From NCBI GenBank assembly GCA_046051225.1, contig JBJOOR010000011.1, positions 62,001 through 126,000 of the forward strand: a stretch of 64,000 bases of DNA, in the 5' to 3' direction. This DNA is from CAIODY01 sp046051225. GTDB taxonomy: Bacteria; Bacteroidota; Bacteroidia; Chitinophagales; CAIODY01. The notes below the pieces were generated by a model that saw nothing but the letters and a program-made list of their open reading frames with translations, had not been told where the DNA came from and searched no databases. A program made the translations under genes and the position numbers. Below are positions 59,994-64,000 of the stretch, one piece after another (positions within the stretch are counted from its first letter, which is position 1; every line of letters starts with the position of its first letter).

Positions 59994-62900
59994 ATGCGCT
60001 TAACAAGTTTAGAAGTAAAAGGATTTAAAAGTTTTGCCGATAAAACCACTATTCATTTCAACGATAACATGACAGGTATCGTAGGGCCAAATGGCTGTGG
60101 CAAATCTAATGTGGTAGATGCTATTCGTTGGGTAATTGGCGAACAAAAAGCTAGAACTTTGCGTAGTGGTAAAATGGAAGATTTAATTTTTAATGGCTCG
60201 AAAGGTAGAAACGCCAGCAATCTTGCCGAAGTGGCGCTTACATTTGAAAATACAAAAAATCAATTAGGAACCGAATTTAGTACCATCCGAATTAGCCGTA
60301 TGTATTTTAGAAATGGCGAATCGGAATATAGAATTAATGATGTGCCATGCCGTTTAAAAGACATCAATAATTTATTTATGGATACTGGTGTAAGCAGCGA
60401 TAGTTATGCTATTATCGAATTAAAAATGATTGAAGAAATTATTTCGGATAGAGAAAATTCGAGACGACAATTATTTGAACAAGCTGCTGGAATTTCGAAA
60501 TATAAAGAACGTAAACGTGAAACGATTAGCAAATTAGAAAGCACTCAAACCGATTTAAATCGTGTTGAAGATTTATTATTTGAAATTGAAGGCAATTTAA
60601 AATCGTTGGAAAGTCAAGCCAAAAAAGCTAAAAAATATTACGAATTAAAAGAGGAATACAAAAAAGAAAGTGTTGATTTAGCTGCGTTTACTTTGGTAAA
60701 TTATAAAGATGAATTTGAAAATATTACTAAAAAACAAGAAGAAGAAAGCGATAGAAAATTACAAGTAGAAACTGAATTGAATCAGATACAAGCGGCTGTA
60801 GAAAAGGATAAAGTGGTATTGATTGATAAAGAAAGAAGATTGAATGAAACGCAAAAAAACTTTAATGAGTTTTTAAATAATATTACTCAACAAGAGAATG
60901 ATAAAAAATTGGCGCAAGAAAAAATTAAATTTTTACTTGAAAAGCAAACCAATTTAAAACAACAAATTGAAAATAGTAAAACTACTATTGCCACTTTACA
61001 ATCGGATATTGAAAATGCTGGCAACAGAAAAGAAGATATTTTAAAAGATTTAGAAAATGCTGAAAGCAAATTAACCACTGCTAAAGAAGCATTGGAAAAT
61101 GTGAAATTAGCGTATGAAGAAAAACGCAAACAATTGGCTGATGAGCAATTGAAAAAACAAGTGGTCGATAAGCATTATTATGATAACGAAAAAGAGATTG
61201 CAGTAGGCGATGCCCAGCGCAATAGCCACATTGCTGAAATTAATCAAAGTGCTTTGTGGATAGCCAGCAGCAAGGAACAAAAGGAAAGTTTGCAAAAACA
61301 AAGCGAACATTTAATTAAAGAAAAAGAGGAAATAGAAATTGCTTTTAAAGCTGCCGAAGAACAGGAATTGCAATTGCAAAATAATATTCGTTCGAGCCGT
61401 GAATTGTTAGACCAACTACGCCAAGAATTAGCTGTTCAAAATCGTCAGTTAGATGCTAAGCAAAATGAATACAACCTTACCAAAAGTATGGTTGATAAAT
61501 TAGAAGGTTTTCCTGATTCAATAAAGTTTTTAAAACAACAACCCAACTTTCCAAAATCAGCGCCGTTATTAAGCGATATTATTGCGGCTAAGGATGAATA
61601 CAAAGCCACAATCGAAAATTTATTAGAGCCATATTTGAATTATTATGTGGTTGAAACATTGGCTGAAGCTGTAACTGCCGTTAATTTATTAAGCGATAAT
61701 AAAAAAGGAAAAGCTAACTTTTTTATTTTAGAAGAATTAAAAGCTTACGAAAATATTGATGCCGAAACCATTGCTCATTGCACACATGCATTAAGTATTA
61801 TTGAATCGGATGCTAAATATCAATCCTTAATTAATTATTTGCTTTGCAAAGTTTATATTACTGATGATGTTGAAAATGCACCTGTATCAAGCCGACCAGA
61901 TTTTACTTTTATTTCGCCCAATGCAAAATTTATTCGAAGCCGATTTGCATTAAGTGGTGGTAGCGTAGGATTGTTTGAGGGCAAGCGTTTGGGGCGTTTA
62001 AAAAATTTAGAAAAACTACAAGATGAAATTGCAAAATTAAAAATTTCGGCCGATGGAATTGATGTTAAGATTAAAGAAAATCAAACACAATTAGTAAGCA
62101 TGAATCAGCAATTGCAAAATGTAAATTTGAATGCACAACGCAATAAACTGAATCAGAAAACAAATGAAATGATTGCTGTAAAAACGAAATTAGAAAACGT
62201 TGAACTGCAATCGAAAAGTAATGAAGAACGCCAAACTGCTATTGCTGAAAAAATAAAATTGATTGAAGAAAAGCAAAAAGGATGGCTTGGAAAATTAGAA
62301 GAATTAAGAATTGAACGAGATGCATTTCAATCAAAAATTGATGAATTGGCTGTGGCATATAATGATGCCAATAATTTATTGCAACAACAAACCAATGAAT
62401 TTAATCAAACTAATATTCATTTTATTCAACAACAAAATAGTTTAAAAACTATTGAACAAGAAATTCATATTAAGCAAAATCAGATTACACAAATTAATCA
62501 GCAATACGAACAAAACCAGCAAGCACTAGGCATTGCAGAGGTTGATTATTATGATTTGAATAAAAATTTAGAAGTTGTTGAAATTCAATTAAGCAATTTA
62601 ATTGGCAAACGTGAAGGCTTAGAAAATGAATTAAAAACCATTGAAGAAGAGTATTACAAAAGCCGAACTACGATTGATGAATTGGATAATAAATTAAAAT
62701 CGTTGCAACGTACTAAAGAACAAGTGGATGCCATTATTCAATCTATTAAAGATAAAAATACAGATTTGCGTTTGCAATTAAGTGGCTTGAAAGAGCGCTT
62801 GAGTATTGAGTTTAACATTAATATTGATGATATAATTGACAACGGGCCAAACCCCGATTTGAATTACGAAGAATTGCAATTAAGCGTTTCGAAAGCTAAA

Positions 62901-63521
62901 GAACGCTTAGAAAAATTTGGAGAAATTAATCCAATGGCGGTAGAAGCATTTGAGGAAATGAAAACACGTTATGATTTTATTGTAGCTCAAAAAACAGATT
63001 TAGTTTCGGCTAAAACATCGTTGGAAGAAACGATGAAAGAAATTGAAACTACAGCCAGCGAAAAATTCTTAGATGCATTTACAAAAGTTAAAGCCAACTT
63101 CATTAGCGTATTTCAAAAATTATTTACCGAAGGCGATCAATGCGATTTGTATTTAGAAAATCCTGATGATGTATTGGAAAGTAAAATTGAAGTAGTAGCC
63201 AAACCTAAAGGCAAAAAACCAAGCACTATTACGCAGCTTAGCGGTGGCGAAAAAACATTAACTGCTATTGCATTATTATTTTCATTATACCTTTTAAAAC
63301 CAGCGCCATTCTGTATTTTAGATGAAGTAGATGCACCTTTGGATGATAATAATGTGGGCAAATTCAACAACATGATTCGTGAATTTAGTAATAATTCACA
63401 ATTCATTATTGTAACACATAATAAAGCTACGATGGCTTCTGTTGATGTTATTTATGGTGTAACAATGGCAGAACCTGGCGTTAGTAGAATGGTGCCAGTT
63501 GATTTTAGAAGTTTAGAATAA
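59994..63521 (+). CDS. smc: Chromosome segregation protein SMC
   Basis: 1175-residue condensin ATPase that organises and separates chromosomes with ScpA and ScpB. The N-terminal head has MRLTSLEVKGFKSFADKTTI and Walker A GPNGCGKSN. Coiled coils occupy about residues 170-500 and 680-1000, with the hinge near 510-650 (LEGFPDSIKFLKQQPNFPKS and the RSRFALSGGSVGLFEGKRLG turn). The C-terminal head has the signature TQLSGGEKTLTAIALLFSL and Walker B FCILDEVDAPLDD. The length is full. scpA and scpB are not adjacent here. Confidence 0.97.
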   Translation: MRLTSLEVKGFKSFADKTTIHFNDNMTGIVGPNGCGKSNVVDAIRWVIGEQKARTLRSGKMEDLIFNGSKGRNASNLAEVALTFENTKNQLGTEFSTIRISRMYFRNGESEYRINDVPCRLKDINNLFMDTGVSSDSYAIIELKMIEEIISDRENSRRQLFEQAAGISKYKERKRETISKLESTQTDLNRVEDLLFEIEGNLKSLESQAKKAKKYYELKEEYKKESVDLAAFTLVNYKDEFENITKKQEEESDRKLQVETELNQIQAAVEKDKVVLIDKERRLNETQKNFNEFLNNITQQENDKKLAQEKIKFLLEKQTNLKQQIENSKTTIATLQSDIENAGNRKEDILKDLENAESKLTTAKEALENVKLAYEEKRKQLADEQLKKQVVDKHYYDNEKEIAVGDAQRNSHIAEINQSALWIASSKEQKESLQKQSEHLIKEKEEIEIAFKAAEEQELQLQNNIRSSRELLDQLRQELAVQNRQLDAKQNEYNLTKSMVDKLEGFPDSIKFLKQQPNFPKSAPLLSDIIAAKDEYKATIENLLEPYLNYYVVETLAEAVTAVNLLSDNKKGKANFFILEELKAYENIDAETIAHCTHALSIIESDAKYQSLINYLLCKVYITDDVENAPVSSRPDFTFISPNAKFIRSRFALSGGSVGLFEGKRLGRLKNLEKLQDEIAKLKISADGIDVKIKENQTQLVSMNQQLQNVNLNAQRNKLNQKTNEMIAVKTKLENVELQSKSNEERQTAIAEKIKLIEEKQKGWLGKLEELRIERDAFQSKIDELAVAYNDANNLLQQQTNEFNQTNIHFIQQQNSLKTIEQEIHIKQNQITQINQQYEQNQQALGIAEVDYYDLNKNLEVVEIQLSNLIGKREGLENELKTIEEEYYKSRTTIDELDNKLKSLQRTKEQVDAIIQSIKDKNTDLRLQLSGLKERLSIEFNINIDDIIDNGPNPDLNYEELQLSVSKAKERLEKFGEINPMAVEAFEEMKTRYDFIVAQKTDLVSAKTSLEETMKEIETTASEKFLDAFTKVKANFISVFQKLFTEGDQCDLYLENPDDVLESKIEVVAKPKGKKPSTITQLSGGEKTLTAIALLFSLYLLKPAPFCILDEVDAPLDDNNVGKFNNMIREFSNNSQFIIVTHNKATMASVDVIYGVTMAEPGVSRMVPVDFRSLE

Positions 63522-63596
63522 AAAATGTTTCTCTTTAATAAATAATAATTTTTACAAATACATTTTATTCGCTTCTTGTCTTTTATTTCTTTAAAT

Positions 63597-64000
63597 TTAA
63601 AACAATAACTTATAAACCTGTTCTAATTTTGAACAAGTAATCACTTCAATATTATATCTCGAAGTATCTAATCCTTTTTTGTTGTAAGCTGAAATTACAA
63701 TTTTTTCGAAGCCCAATTTATCTGCTTCGGCAATACGTTGGTCGATTTTGTTGACAGCTCGTATTTCGCCACTCAAGCCCACTTCACCTACAAAACAAAT
63801 ATTGGCAGCTAGAGGTTTGTCTTCATAGCTGCTCAACAAGGCACTGCAAATTGCTAAGTCTAAAGCTGGGTCATCAATTTTTAATCCGCCAGCTAAATTC
63901 ACAAAAACATCTTTTGTTCCGAATGTAAATCCGCCACGTTTTTCTAAAACGGCTAACAACATATTTAATCTTCGTAAATCAAAACCAGTTGCGGTTCGCT
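63597..64000 (-). CDS. radA: DNA repair protein RadA, 3' part only (5' end beyond window)
   Basis: The frame is open to the right edge of the window. The visible C-terminal part starts RTATGFDLRRLNMLLAVLEK and continues VFVNLAGGLKIDDPALDLAI, SSYEDKPLAANICFVGEVGL and SGEIRAVNKIDQRIAEADKL. This is the Lon-like C-terminal domain of RadA, a RecA-like ATPase that promotes branch migration in recombination. The zinc finger and ATPase domain lie beyond the edge. It converges with smc; no terminator is recognised between them. Confidence 0.92.
   Translation of the reverse strand, partial: RTATGFDLRRLNMLLAVLEKRGGFTFGTKDVFVNLAGGLKIDDPALDLAICSALLSSYEDKPLAANICFVGEVGLSGEIRAVNKIDQRIAEADKLGFEKIVISAYNKKGLDTSRYNIEVITCSKLEQVYKLLF

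Overview
The window is AT-rich chromosomal DNA from a member of the Bacteroidota, probably of the Chitinophagia/Sphingobacteriia type. Supporting evidence: type IX secretion (T9SS) C-terminal sorting domains of type A and type B, two TonB/OMP-barrel receptors with carboxypeptidase-regulatory-like N-termini, DUF4270 and DUF4286 proteins, a type III glutamine synthetase, a long-form NusB, a Na+-type pyrophosphatase, few Shine-Dalgarno sequences, and TAnnTTTG-type -7 promoter boxes. No rRNA, tRNA, phage, complete insertion sequence or CRISPR array was recognised. I cannot name a species.

Layout. 1-8.8 kb: a truncated CDF metal transporter, a large outer-membrane barrel protein, an MscS channel, a T9SS cargo protein, a helix-hairpin-helix protein and an acyl-CoA dehydrogenase. 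8.8-15.8 kb: the minus-strand set GT5-like synthase, DUF4270 lipoprotein and glmS, divergent from panC, then a serine hydrolase overlapping a DUF4286 gene. 16-22.7 kb: a 1358-residue T9SS surface protein with 22 perfect-length 26-residue DUF285/BspA-type repeats, divergent from a TPR sensor kinase and its LuxR-type regulator. 22.9-28 kb: an NtrC-like regulator leading a run of envelope and lipid genes. 28.6-32.7 kb: a C39-peptidase ABC exporter, an HlyD adaptor and a small membrane protein. 32.7-35 kb: two T9SS-type cargo genes and a stray inverted sorting-domain fragment. 35-43.3 kb: rnhB, a soluble TPR hybrid kinase, a small DUF5679-like protein, rsgA, a TonB receptor, an SDR enzyme and a barrel protein. 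43.4-46.3 kb: a Kelch T9SS type-B protein and a WG-repeat protein. 46.5-64 kb: mostly housekeeping genes (glnN, hppA, leucine dehydrogenase, nusB, ettA, TPR lipoprotein, MFS, DedA, smc, and radA cut by the window end).

The most unusual signals are repeat and recombination structures. (i) Two T9SS cargo genes 28.5 kb apart share 132 bp of perfect identity inside their sorting domains. One of them carries a 16-bp perfect palindrome within its coding sequence at the domain edge, and an orphan inverted 3' end of the same domain lies nearby. (ii) The intergenic region between the giant repeat protein and its neighbouring kinase holds two 28-bp copies of a palindrome-containing element spaced exactly 35 bp apart, a plausible operator for the adjacent LuxR-type regulator. 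(iii) Between that kinase and its regulator, heptamer arrays in inverted orientation run through both the kinase stop codon and the regulator start codon; a related octamer arrangement precedes smc. (iv) The pyrophosphatase carries a tail of about 96 residues rich in Cys, Met and His.
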